Below, piece after piece: positions 46,633 through 56,658 of a DNA stretch of 64,000 nucleotides. A program made the translations under genes and the position numbers. The notes beneath the pieces are model-generated. The model saw nothing but the letters and a program-made list of their open reading frames with translations. It had not been told where the DNA came from and searched no databases. This DNA comes from Emiliania huxleyi CCMP1516 (taxonomy: Eukaryota; Haptophyta; Isochrysidales; Noelaerhabdaceae). Positions within the stretch are counted from its first letter, which is position 1. Each line of letters starts with the position of its first letter. The DNA is taken from positions 2,049,841 through 2,113,840 of the forward strand of contig NW_005198244.1 of the NCBI RefSeq assembly GCF_000372725.1. The letters are read 5' to 3'.

Positions 46633-47592
46633 GTGAACAACCCCCGGCGCCGCAGTAAATTCGCTGAAGCGCGTACAGTCAAAAGAATTTTACAGGAGGA
46701 TTCTTGGAGCCGACCTCTGAGAAGCGCGTTCTGGGGATGCGGAGCGTGCAAGGCGGCTAGGGATGAGGCCACAAAAGAGGCGCGCGAGGCAAGGAGGAGA
46801 CGCGGAGAACTGAGAGACTGGGACGACTGGAAACAAGAAGACAGTGAGCCACCACAGGCGTCGTTGGCGCACATACTGAGCGGCAGCTGCGCTGGAAATA
46901 AGGAAGAGGCGCGTCACTTCATGCGGAAGCTAGACAAACACACGGCGAGGGCGACAGCAATAGTCGAACGGGCGGCGCCGGACTCAAAAGACACCGCTAC
47001 ATTCCTGAGACGCGCGAGGGCAGCCTCCTTAAAGGCAATGGGGTCTAGATTCGGAGCGCTCGCCGAAGGGGAGTACGACAAAATAGCGCCCGTGATTGCC
47101 TGCACGCTGCCCGCACTCACGGACACCATAACCGAAAGAAAGAGAGGGGAGCTCGCGGGAGAGGTGACGAGTGAACTACAGGTAGTGGGGAAGGCAGCCT
47201 CGATGGCCATACAGACATGGGTGCGAAACAACGACAAGACCAAGGCACGGGCAGAGGAACGAGAGAAGAATATAGAGTGGATAAAGCGCCTGTTCACGGC
47301 ATGGAGGGTAAGCCACGCCGAACGCAAGGAAGCCGGGGAAGACGACCCCGAGGAGGACGAAACAAAAGTGGAAATCCCGCCGTCAGCTGTCACAATATAC
47401 CCGAAGGGAACCCCAGTGCCAACACCGACCATTGAGGTACAAGTGCTCGAAACGAGAGTGGACCTGAGCAACGACATGACAGGGCGGGATATGCTCGCAG
47501 TGGGAGTCAGAAATGTGGTCCTTGCGCGAGGAATGCTCGATAAACTCGATGTGTCGTGTGGCCCGGTGGGCACCGCCCACCCGTGGCAATGA
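46633..47592 (+). CDS. Retroelement-like ORF, probably 5'-truncated
   Basis: A 319-codon frame without a clear ATG at its left end. It has basic and charged sequence: LRSAFWGCGACKAARDEATK, ASLAHILSGSCAGNKEEARH, KDTATFLRRARAASLKAM and NIEWIKRLFTAWRVSHAERK. The H-I-L-S-G-x-C motif with an upstream C-G-A-C resembles the Cys/His cluster after the reverse transcriptase of non-LTR elements. Codon use differs from its neighbours (many AGA, ATA and ACA codons, lower GC). A foreign or mobile origin is therefore likely; the exact class is not settled. It could also be an accessory gene of another mobile element. Confidence 0.4.
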   Translation: MNNPRRRSKFAEARTVKRILQEDSWSRPLRSAFWGCGACKAARDEATKEAREARRRRGELRDWDDWKQEDSEPPQASLAHILSGSCAGNKEEARHFMRKLDKHTARATAIVERAAPDSKDTATFLRRARAASLKAMGSRFGALAEGEYDKIAPVIACTLPALTDTITERKRGELAGEVTSELQVVGKAASMAIQTWVRNNDKTKARAEEREKNIEWIKRLFTAWRVSHAERKEAGEDDPEEDETKVEIPPSAVTIYPKGTPVPTPTIEVQVLETRVDLSNDMTGRDMLAVGVRNVVLARGMLDKLDVSCGPVGTAHPWQ

Positions 47593-48632
47593 CTATTCGC
47601 GTGTGTGTGGGATCAGGGGCGGTGTCGCCTCTGTACACTTGTCCGCCGATGGATGGAGGGATGGCTCTGCTCCAGGCTGGACAGTCCTCTAGGTAGAGGC
47701 TCGAGGTGTGTCTGTGTGTTTGCTTCTGTGGACTGTGCTGAGGCCTTCGCTTGGCCTGAACCTGCTCTGTCACCTCTCTGTGCGTCTTCGACTCGTTTGT
47801 GCGCGCGGTGCGTGGTCCTTGGCGCACATCGACGAGTGACCCTCTCTATTGTCCGCGTACCGCGTGTCTGACTCTTAAGCTTGACTCGCATGGCTTTTAA
47901 TTATATGGAGCGCGCCCGCCATACACAGTAATTATAACGGGGACGGGACAGGCACGCGGCTCTGTGCTCACCCTGCGTCGTGCCCCTGCACTCCGGTGGG
48001 CTGGATGCACTCGCAATCCGGATATATCACCGAGAGCCTCGCACATCTGCTCTATTGCGCTGCTGCGTCGGGCGGACAACACCCGTCGTGGGAGGACAGG
48101 TGGGACAGCGCACCCGCACTCCGTCGAGCCCAAGCGGCTTTGTGCCATCGGCTGAGCATCTCTGACTCACATCCACAATCCCCGCGGTACACATGCCGCG
48201 CTCGCCTAGACAGCCGCGCTGGAGCAGGCAAACCAACCGCCTCTGGTGTACAAACGTACAGTCCGCCGATGCTACCCTGGTATCGGCCGCGCGGGCAACA
48301 GCGACAAGTTGTGCGCGCGCAGGAGCTCGGCGAGGGTTCGCTGCCAGGGCGCGTAAAACTGGTGCAGAGTCGCGTTGACCTCTGGCGAGGGCGGCGTCTT
48401 GTCCCACCTGAGTCGCGGAGGCGCGCTGGGAGGTCGGGAAGCGTGGGGGGCGCGTAGGTTCGTGGGTGGGTGTGGTCAGAGGCGAGTCCCTCGCAGGTGT
48501 CCCTCGCAGAGGGGCGTCCAGTGAGAGGGCGGAGGGCGGCGAGTGCGGGGCGGCGGCCGGGTTGGGACGCCCCTCGCCGATCCCGCACCGGCCTCTCAGC
48601 GATCTCTCAGCAATCTCTCGGCGCTCTCCCGG
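47593..48632. other. Intergenic, no gene supported
   Basis: About 1 kb. The first 300 bases may be the 3' part of the retroelement-like ORF. The rest shows only short frames with no protein-like composition. A CTCAGCGATCTCTCAGCAATCT-like run near 48594 belongs to the 3' flank of the sulfotransferase gene. Confidence 0.4.
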
Positions 48633-50639
48633 CTACCTCCCTCGCCTCTCGCTCGACGACTTCGACTTGCCGATGACCCAAAGACCCTTCTCGTTCCTCG
48701 TCGCCGAGGCGCGGTAGTCGTGGGGCGGCAAGCCGAGGAAGCGCTGGTGGCGGGGAGGGTAGAGCTCTAGGCGTGAGGAAGAGCAAGACGCGCAAGGCCG
48801 AGCTGAAGGCATCGGTGGCAGCAGGCGAGGGCGGCGAGAGGGCGGCCGCGCGAGTCTGTGGCAGCCCTCTGTGTAACACTCTGGCACGCAAGGGAGGGAC
48901 GGCGGAAGGGTCTCGGAAGTCACCTGCACCGCGTCCATGCACTCGAAGGGCTCCGACTTGAAGTGCTCGAGCCTACGCGGGTGGAGGCGTGTCGGCCGTG
49001 TCGCGGGTCCGTACTCCACGCGCCGCCGCCTCGCAGCGCTTCGAGCCAGAGGATGCGCATCTGTGCGGCGTCGAAGTGCTCGAGCCAGCGGTGCAGGTGG
49101 GCCGAGTACCTGCGGCGGGCGAGTGAGCGGTGTGGACGCGTGATGGGCGAGGGCGGCGATGCGACGCCGCAGGGCGAAAACGGGGCGCGACTCGAAGCGA
49201 CGGGGAGCTAAGAGGAGGCGGAGAGGAGGCGGCGAGGAGGCGGAAGGAGGCGGAGAGGAGGCGAGAGGAGGCGAGAGGAAAGCCTCGTGCCCAGGAGGGT
49301 GTGGGAGGCGGGTGGCAGGTAGGTGTAGCGCGCACATGCCCATCGTCAGCAGCCGCTTGAGCTGCGGCGAGAGATGCCTGATCCATCCATTCGTTCCGTC
49401 ATGGTGGCGAACGCCGCGAGCGGCCGCTGCAGCAGCAGCAGGGCGAGGCGCTCCTCCGGCGAAGGCGAGGCACGGATCCGGAGGCGGAGCGGGTGAGCGC
49501 CGAGCCGATGGCCTCGTCGATGCTGGCCTGGCACCACTTGCCGTGGATGTGTCCGGCGCACATCTGCAGCGGCCGCGCAGAAGGAGCGGTGAGGGGTGTG
49601 GTGGCGGGAGTGGTGGGCGGGCGGGGGTTCCGGAGATGGTCTTGGGAGAGTCTTGGCGCGGTGCCACGGCTGAGTCCCGGAGGAGGGGAGGGGCGGAGGG
49701 GAGGGGCGGAGGGGAGGGGGGGGGGGCGGAGGGAGAGGGGCGGTGAGGGAGGGAGGCTGGCCTGGTGTGCGGACACGGGAGAGGGGCGGTGAGGGAGGGA
49801 GGGGAGGCCTGGTAGGCGGAGATGGCGCGCGCCGCCGGTGCGCGCAGCATCACGAGCAGCTCGGCGCGCGGGACGGCGCAGCTGCGGCAGAGGGGGGGGG
49901 GAGGGGGGGGGAGGGGTGAAGGCGGGGCGGGTGGAGCGGGAGGGCGGGAGAGGCCGAGCGACGGAGGAGAGACGGGTGGAGGACGGCTGGGCGGCGGGGC
50001 GAGGAGTGCGCACGCGAGCAGCGCCGGGTTCGAGAGGTCAAAGTACGCGGGCGTCTTCTCGTAGGCCAGCCGCCTGAGGAGCAGGGGCTCGAAGGAAGCT
50101 GGCGGCGAGCTCCCCGGAGATACGCCGTCGGGTCGGGGCGGTGCGTCGGCGAGTACGCCGGGCGGCAACGTCGTCCGGTCTCGAGGTGGTCTGTGTGTGG
50201 CGTGAGCGAGTGCGTGGCATGAGCCGGTGCAGGTGGGTCCTCAACCCTTTCTCACGTGCGGACGCCACCTTACAAGCGGCGCGCCGGCAGCCATCGCGCT
50301 CGACGCGGCGGCGCCCACATTGTCTCGGCTCAGCGGCCGGCGGTGCCACAGGTGCCTCGCGTAGCGCTGCCGCAAGTTTGTGCGTTGCCGTTGTCCGCAG
50401 CGCAGCATCGCAGCAGACGGCCGGAGCCCGTCGAAAAAGTGGACCTCGCCCCCGTGCGCCAGCATGAGCGGGTGCGCCCCAAGCCACGTCTGCAGCTCGC
50501 CCGTGCCTGCCTTCTGCACGCCGATGTTGACCACCGCCGGCAGGCAAAACAGGCCGCGTGGGGCCTCGAGGCAGTCGCCAGCCTCTGCGACGCCAGCCTC
50601 GCTCAGAGGCAGCAGGCGGTGGGTCAACTTGGAGTTCAT
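48633..50639 (-). CDS. PAPS-dependent carbohydrate-type sulfotransferase, multi-exon
   Basis: ATG at 50637-50639 (MNSKLTHRLLPLSEAG). The 5'-phosphosulfate-binding motif lies in VVNIGVQKAGTGELQTWLGA, followed by GGEVHFFDGLRPS. Further exon pieces on the same strand are FEPLLLRRLAYEKTPAYFDL (about 50090), the 3'-phosphate-binding motif MLRAPAARAISAYQ (49850), CAGHIHGKWCQASIDEAIG (49555), YSAHLHRWLEHFDAAQMRIL (49110), FKSEPFECMDAVQ (48955) and LPPHDYRASATRNEKGLWVI near the end. The order fits heparan-sulfate-type sulfotransferases, acting on glycans in the Golgi. Introns between them are long C/T-rich tracts. No N-terminal membrane anchor is visible in the first exon. Confidence 0.75.
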
Positions 50640-51434
50640 CGCGCCGCGCGAGCGAGTCGCGCGCGCTTTTCTTTTCGCCACGGCGTCACCTGAGTCGACC
50701 TCGGAGCCCTGTTCCGGCTAGCGTAGGTAGCCTATGGCTATGCCGGTCACCAGCGGCCCTGCCCCTGCCGAAAGCAGCCGAGAAGCCGAGAACCCACAAC
50801 CCTGGGCGGCTGGGCCCAAGTGCCAAGAGAGTAGTCAGTAGAAAAAAAAATTGCGTTTTACCTGCGAAAGACACTACTCTCCCCCCCCCGTCACTTGTCC
50901 CCCTTGGCGTGGCGCGCCTCTCCCCCAGCTCTCGGTATCGCGTACTGCACGAGGCTACCGTGGGCCCCGCCTGCGCGCTGGGGGTTTCCTGCCCTGTCGG
51001 GAAGCCTAGCTCTGAACCTGGGGTCGCTACCTAATGCGGGGCTCCTGGACGGGTGATGAAGTTCGCCTTGAATCTCTCGTCTCGCTTTCCCCCCTACTCG
51101 CGTCCATCGGGGGTACTCCCGTGCCTTGGCTCTCTGATCTCCCCCTCCCCCCCCACCCCCTCCTTCCCTCTCCGGGATGAGAAGCGCGCTGCTGTCCCTA
51201 GAGTGGGGTCGGGTGTTGGGGGAATTGATTAGGCACCATGTTGTCCGCGGCCGCCCACGGACGATCGCCGGAGTGGGCCGAAGGACAGAGGCTTGCCTGC
51301 GTGGGGGCGCGCGGGCGCCCACTCAGGCTCGGCCTCCGTTGTCTCAGCCTTCAGTTCACCTCTCCTAGCGCCCGGTTTTGCGTGGCGACCTTCATTTCGG
51401 GGTCGAAGGTGCTACACACACTTGCCCCCTGGTG

Positions 51435-51640
51435 GTCTGGCACTCGGCGTTATACCTACTGGGGTTAGGCTGTTTTTCTTTTATTTTCTGAATTCACGCG
51501 GTGTTCTTTCTTTCCTGTCAGTTTGGCGTTATCCCTACTGGGGTTAGGCTGTTTTTCTTTTATTTTCTGAGCCTCGGGGGGGCGGGGGGGAGGGGGGAAG
51601 TGGGTCCCCGCGGTGTTTTTTCTTTCCTGTCAGTTTTCTT
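51435..51640 (+). repeat. Tandem duplication of a T-rich segment
   Basis: The phrase CTACTGGGGTTAGGCTGTTT and the following TTCTTTTATTTTCTGA occur at about 51450 and 51535. Each is followed by CGCGGTGTTCTTTCTTTCCT-like sequence, the second after a G-rich insert of about 40 bases. Confidence 0.85.
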
Positions 51641-52169
51641 TCTATTCTATAACGAGCTTTTTTCTTTTTGGTTTCTTTTTATGCTTATGGCAGTAAAAAG
51701 AACTTTGTCGTTTGTGCGGCAGGCGCGGGCTCGGTCGATATCCCATACTTCGACTCACATCTTCACTGCTGCGGTGAGTGCCCGGGGAGGCGCGGCGGCG
51801 GGGTGAATGAAAAGGTCTCAGAATGCACAGAGAAAGAAAACTGGTAACTGCAGGCAGTTTCTCTGATCGGGCTGCTGGCGGTGTGAGCGCGAGACGGCGT
51901 GGTGAGGCGTGAGGCAGGCTATTGTTGTGGGGTGCGGGCTGCGTCGTTAGGCGTATGCGTGCACATGGTGCTGTATGCTGTGTACTTTGCTGTGTGTGCA
52001 GGCAGGCTGGCAGTGTGTGCTCTGTGCTGTGTGCAGGCAGACTGGACAGCGGACTGAACGGATGGCGGAGCGTGCGCGCAGCGTGCCACGCGCGCGCCTC
52101 GTGCAGTGCAGACCAGGCGCGTGGCGGCAGGGGCGCAGCGCGGAGCACGCGGGCTGAATGTTCAGAACA

Positions 52170-52217
52170 AGCAGGGTTGCTGTGTAGTCTGCATGCAGAC
52201 TGCACAGCAGCCCTGCT
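52170..52217. repeat. 24-bp-arm palindrome with no loop
   Basis: Arms 52170-52193 and 52194-52217 are complementary except at two positions, meeting at GTCTGCATGCAGAC. Could form a cruciform or an RNA hairpin. Confidence 0.9.
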
Positions 52218-53044
52218 CGGGTAACGTAGCGCGAGCTCGGTGGCCTGCGCGCGCGGCGTGCCGCCGCGCGCGCCTCGCGGTGAAGCGTCTTGCCGGTCGC
52301 GTCGCGCTCCGGTGCGGTATGGTGCCTGAAGAAGGTGCAGGCGCTTGTGCAATGGGCGCAGACTGCAGTGAGAGGTGCACTGCGGCGCGCGCGTCGCGGC
52401 GTGAGTGGTCGTGCGCCTGGGTCTGGTGGTGCGAGAGGCGCGTGGCTGGTGCGGGCGGCGCGGGCCGGCCATGGGGTGCCAGCACAGAGCAGACGCACAT
52501 GGCACAGCTCTGAAATGGCGCTGCGCGTGTTTGCGTGCGCGCGGGGACGTACGCGCAGTTTTCACGCGGTGTGCGTGGAGAAGGGCATGAGAGGCGCCGG
52601 CCGCGCGTGGCTCGGCGTGTGGGAGTGTTGGGGTGCCCGTAGGCGCGTGGGAAGGTGCCCGAAGGGCGATCATTTTCGGGGTGCTGAAGGAACTGTTGTT
52701 CACAGCTTGAGAGTAGTCAGTAGAGACGACCGCGCCAACCGGGCGTTGCGCGTTGCCGGCCTGCGCCCGCAACGGGGCGGCTTCAACCAACGCGAAACCC
52801 GAAACTCGCTACCATCGGGACTTAGTTTGAGAGTTGCACAGAGCGCAAGGCGGATCGTAACGAAGTACACGCCACCGGGGCGCGCAAGAGTCTGCGTCTC
52901 GCTGCAACCCACCCCTGCGGGCCCTGCATACTCTCTCGCCGCCCCAGAATTTGCGGCACAGTAGCAAGTTGTAGCATGGGCGGGATGGGAGTGGGCACGA
53001 GGGGGGTGGGGGTGGATGGTGAGCTTCCCCTCTGCAAGGCACCC

Positions 53045-54744
53045 TCACAGCGGGCCGTACGGCAGCTTGTCGCCCGCAATGAACTTTCGCTCCACGCCGC
53101 TCTCGTCGATGATGGCCATCCGGATGATTCCGCCCGAGGAGCCGTCGCGCGCCTGCCGGAAAGGGAAGGGAACGGGGGGTGGGGGGGGGGGCGAGGAGCA
53201 GCGTGTCTGTCTGTCCTCTTTTGGAGGAGCGTGAGGGGGCGTGAGGGGTCGTGAGGGGTCGTGGACGGGTGAAGGGCCCCGCGGTGGCTCTGCGGAGAGG
53301 GGCGGCGGGGGTAGCGGAGAGGGGCGGCGGGTGTAGCAACGCGCCATGGCGTGGCACAAGCCCTTCGTCACGAAGTCCTCGCACTGCTGCTTTGTCATGC
53401 CCGGCTTGAAGAAGGCGTCGCAAAAGCCGTAGATGTACCTGTGGCGCAAGGCCCCGGCGGAGGTCAAGGGAGAGCATGGCTGCCGCGTGTCCGAGTCGGT
53501 CAGCGCACGTCGAGCCGGAGCCGCCCGTCGCGTACTCTCGCTCCATCAGCGCGCCTGGGAGAAGGGGGGGGTGGGGGGGGTGGAGGGGGGTTCTTCCTTC
53601 CCCCGGCCCTGCCCTGTGGCTCGCTCCGGCAGGCAAGGCGTGGGCCCTCGCCCCCAGGTGGCAAGCCCCAGGGGGGAAAGGGCGCGGGGGATGGCAGGGC
53701 GGGGAGGGCGTGAGGCAGAGGGGGTGTGTTGTGGGGGGGAGAGGGGGCGACGGAGGCGGCTGGGCGGTTGGCAGAGGCGCCGCAGAGGCGCGGCGCGCAC
53801 CCCCGATCGGCAGCGCAAAGACCTGCCCGCCCTTCTCCTTGTCCCAGCCGGCCACGATGATGCCCGCCGTGAGCATGTTTTTGTTCTGGTAGCAGAGCAT
53901 CTGGAAGAGGTTGGCTGCTGTGGCAACCTGACAGGGAGGTGGGCGGGGGGCGCCGCTTCGAACACGTGCAGCCGCCTTGCAGCGGCGGCCCCAGGGGGGC
54001 GGGGCGGCCCCAGGGGGGGCGGGGCAGCTGCGGCCGAGGCGGAGCTGCAAAGAGGTCCGGATCCGAGGGGTGCGGGCGGGGGCGAGAGGTCCCCGCGCCT
54101 TTGGCGGCTGCCCGTACTCCATCCGGTGCTGGTCCAGGAAGTAGCGCACGTAGTCGCTCACCGCCTGACAGGTTGGGGCGAGATGTGGGTCCGGGGGGAG
54201 GCCGACAGCGCGCGCAAGCGCAGTCCTCCCAGGGCCAGCGGGCGGTAGGAGCGGGGCTCTTGCCTGCGTGTCGGCGGCGGAGCCAGAGCGGCAGCAGTAG
54301 ATCCGGTCGTCGACAGCGGTGATCTTGTCGGACGCGCGGTTGGAGATGTACACGCCTGGGGGGAAGGAGGAGAGGCGCGGTGAGGATTAGGCGCGGCGAA
54401 TACGGCCGCAACTCGAGGGAGGGCAACTCGACACCCCAAAGGCGCGCTGCGGGGCAGGCGCGCGGGCGCGCACCGGTGGAGACTCGGGAGTCGGCTCCGA
54501 CGATCACGCCGCCGTCATACTGGACGGCCATGATGGTGGTCTGCGCCGGGGAACGGGCGGGAGAGGGCTCAGGCACGGTGCGGTTGCTTTGTCGCTGCTT
54601 CTCCCCGCCGGCGCGCACCCCCGTGTCAACCTCCTTGCCGAGGAAGTTGAGCCCGTTGTCCTGCTGCAGCGTCGTCCCAGCGTCGTACGACGCCTCCATC
54701 ACATTGGCCGGGTTGAGCAGCTCTCGCCCAGCGAACGAGCTCAT
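53045..54744 (-). CDS. PSMB6: 20S proteasome subunit beta type-6 (beta1, caspase-like), about seven exons
   Basis: ATG at 54742-54744 opens the propeptide MSSFAGRELLNPANVMEASY, ending GKEVDTG. The next exon starts at the catalytic N-terminal threonine, TTIMAVQYDGGVIVGADSRV. Later exons read VYISNRASDKITAVDDRIYC, YVRYFLDQHRMEYG, NLFQMLCYQNKNMLTAGIIV, AGWDKEKGGQVFALPIGG, IYGFCDAFFKPGMTKQQCED and GGIIRMAIIDESGVERKFIA, with a stop at 53045. These are the conserved blocks of the beta1 subunit, whose released Thr cleaves after acidic residues in the proteasome core. Introns are short and G-rich on the + strand. Confidence 0.94.
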
Positions 54745-55104
54745 GGCAGCAGCTCCCGGCGCCGACTGAGCAACTAACCCAGACACCGACACAAAAGAAT
54801 TTCGCCTCCGCCATCTTCGCTTCGCACACGCAACCACCACGCCGCAATCGTCGCCGGCGCGCGACACGTTCTCGTCAGCAGGACTGTCCTCGTCGAGTGT
54901 GTGTCGCCAAGGCGAGACACACTCAGGGACGACGGTGCCGACGGGGGGGACGCGGCTCGAAGGGCGTGCACTGGCACTAACACAGACAAAAGAATTTAAA
55001 CAACAGAAGTCTCGCTCACAGCAGACAGGCTCGACACAGGTGCGAACTGGCGCGTGCTAGCACTATCACAGGCACACCAAAAACTCTCAGGCACACCACA
55101 AGAA
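54745..55104. other. Upstream region of the proteasome gene
   Basis: It contains AGGCACACCA direct repeats near 55070 and the phrase ACTGGCACTAACACAG (about 54970), also found near 13711. No coding frame. Confidence 0.4.
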
Positions 55105-55615
55105 GAGGGCTAACAAGCTGCCGAGCCCAAATCACTGTGAGAGTCGTGATTTCTTGTTGGTTTCCTAAAATCTCTCTCACACCACCGGAGCCGCCAAAAG
55201 AAGTTCGGTGTTTTCGCCCCGGAGAGGAATCACACACTCGTCACTCCCCGTGTGATGCACGCCCTGCGAGCGGGGCGGGGTGCGCGCTGTGCCTCTTCCT
55301 TGCCTCTGTGTTCGTGCGTCGCCACTGGAGATGCCTCTTGCGATTTATTTTATTTATGCATTCGTGGTTTCGAGAGAGATTTTAGAAACCCAACAAGAAA
55401 TCACGACTCTCACAGTGATTTGGGCTCGGCAGCTTGTTAGCCCTCAGCCATAGCTGGGGCCGGTCCCGTAGCGAGAGAGCCCGCGCCGTGAGTTCGACGC
55501 GGTCGGGAGGCCTTGCGGAGAGGCCAGCGAGGTGGCGATCGCTGTACTTCATGGTCGTCATCAAGTGACCGCGACTGACAAGCCAGAGGTCGATACTCTG
55601 GACGACCCATAGGAT
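55105..55615. mobile_element. R4 dispersed repeat, fold-back copy
   Basis: Inverted arms of 74 bp at 55105-55178 and 55372-55445 (GAGGGCTAACAAGCTGCCGA, then AATCACTGTGAGAGTCGTGA) enclose about 190 bp. The right arm continues into 55446-55614, which matches the copy at 32944-33213. The left arm is an inverted duplicate that copy 1 lacks. Confidence 0.85.
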
Positions 55616-56370
55616 TGCCACGAATGCCTGAAGGAGAGGGAGGCGAGGCCAGAGGCAGGCTCAGCTGCTCTCGGGTGATCTCGCTTTGGTGGCCGAAGGA
55701 CCCGATGGTCGTGTCACATTCGCGTTCCGAGTCGTGGGGGTAGAAGAATTCGAGGTAGAGTTGAGTCAGCACATCCTTGTCGGCGACCTCGACCGACTAT
55801 GGAGGACCCGTCACCAGACGACGCAGAGCAGACGACGGGGAGGCGGAGCAGACGCGCAGGGCGAGACGAGGGAGGGAGCAGGATGTTGCGGAGATCAGCA
55901 CGAGGATGTACGACGAGATTAGGAGCAGCAGGGACCCGAGGGACCATGTGGAAGACGGCTAGTGCTAGTCCCCCATCGGGAGGACGACCCCGGCTAGTCG
56001 CCGACCACACCCACAAAGAACCCTGCACAAAGACCGCAGGGCGGGGACCTGTTCCTTTTTACCCATCTCCTAGTAGAGGTGTCCGTTTTATTTATTTATT
56101 TAGTACAGCGGACCGCCAGGCTCGCCGGCAGCATCCGCAGGGGAGGCAGCATATGAGGCACCAGTCTTCTGCGTTCTGGAGAGCTCAACAGCTGCGGCCG
56201 CGATGGCGGAGTCGGCCGCGGTTCGAGCGAGCAGCTTTTGGCTGCGGGATCTCTTCTCTTCTTGGTTTCGTGCGATGAAATCCGTATCCCATCTTCTTTC
56301 TTTCTGAAGAGAGATTTTCTCTAAGACTTAAGTCGACGGCTGCCAAGCAAGCAAGAAGAAAGGAAGGATG

Positions 56371-56455
<85 letters not shown>

Positions 56456-56658
56456 TGCCACTCCCCCATCAAAAGTGTGCTGGCTGCGCGGGCTGCTGCC
56501 TGCGCAACCCATGGCCATCGCCTAGCCAACGCAAGCAAAACGTCTAAAACCGTCGCACAATCAACACGGCCCGCGTGTGTAACGGTCTCGAGAATCGCGG
56601 CGGACTCGGCCCATCGCGACGCAGCGGACGCCGGGCGGGCAGGTGGAGCCGGCAACAA
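55616..56658. other. Intergenic with a 39-bp dispersed repeat and CT tract
   Basis: Positions 56063-56101 equal 28216-28254. A pure CT dinucleotide tract of about 82 bases runs from 56372 to 56453. Small open frames at 55690-56030 have no recognisable product. Confidence 0.5.

Larger units (their letters stand above)
50682..53044. other. Long region without a supported gene
   Basis: About 2.4 kb between two minus-strand genes. It includes a T-rich tandem duplication (51435-51640), a near-perfect hairpin (52170-52217) and GTGTGC-rich sequence (51960-52560). Long frames here are compositional, with Ala/Arg/His-rich translation. The phrase AGTAGTCAGTAGA occurs at 50830 and 52713. Confidence 0.5.

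Noticed and set aside
51642..52790. 382-codon minus-strand frame
   Set aside because: The translation is dominated by Ala, Arg, His, Pro and Ser with no conserved pattern. It runs through a T-rich tandem repeat and a hairpin, so it is compositional.
56185..56658. Minus-strand frame with a long RERERE run
   Set aside because: The run is the translation of the CT dinucleotide tract at 56372-56453. The flanks show no coding signal and the next real gene starts at 56659 on the + strand.
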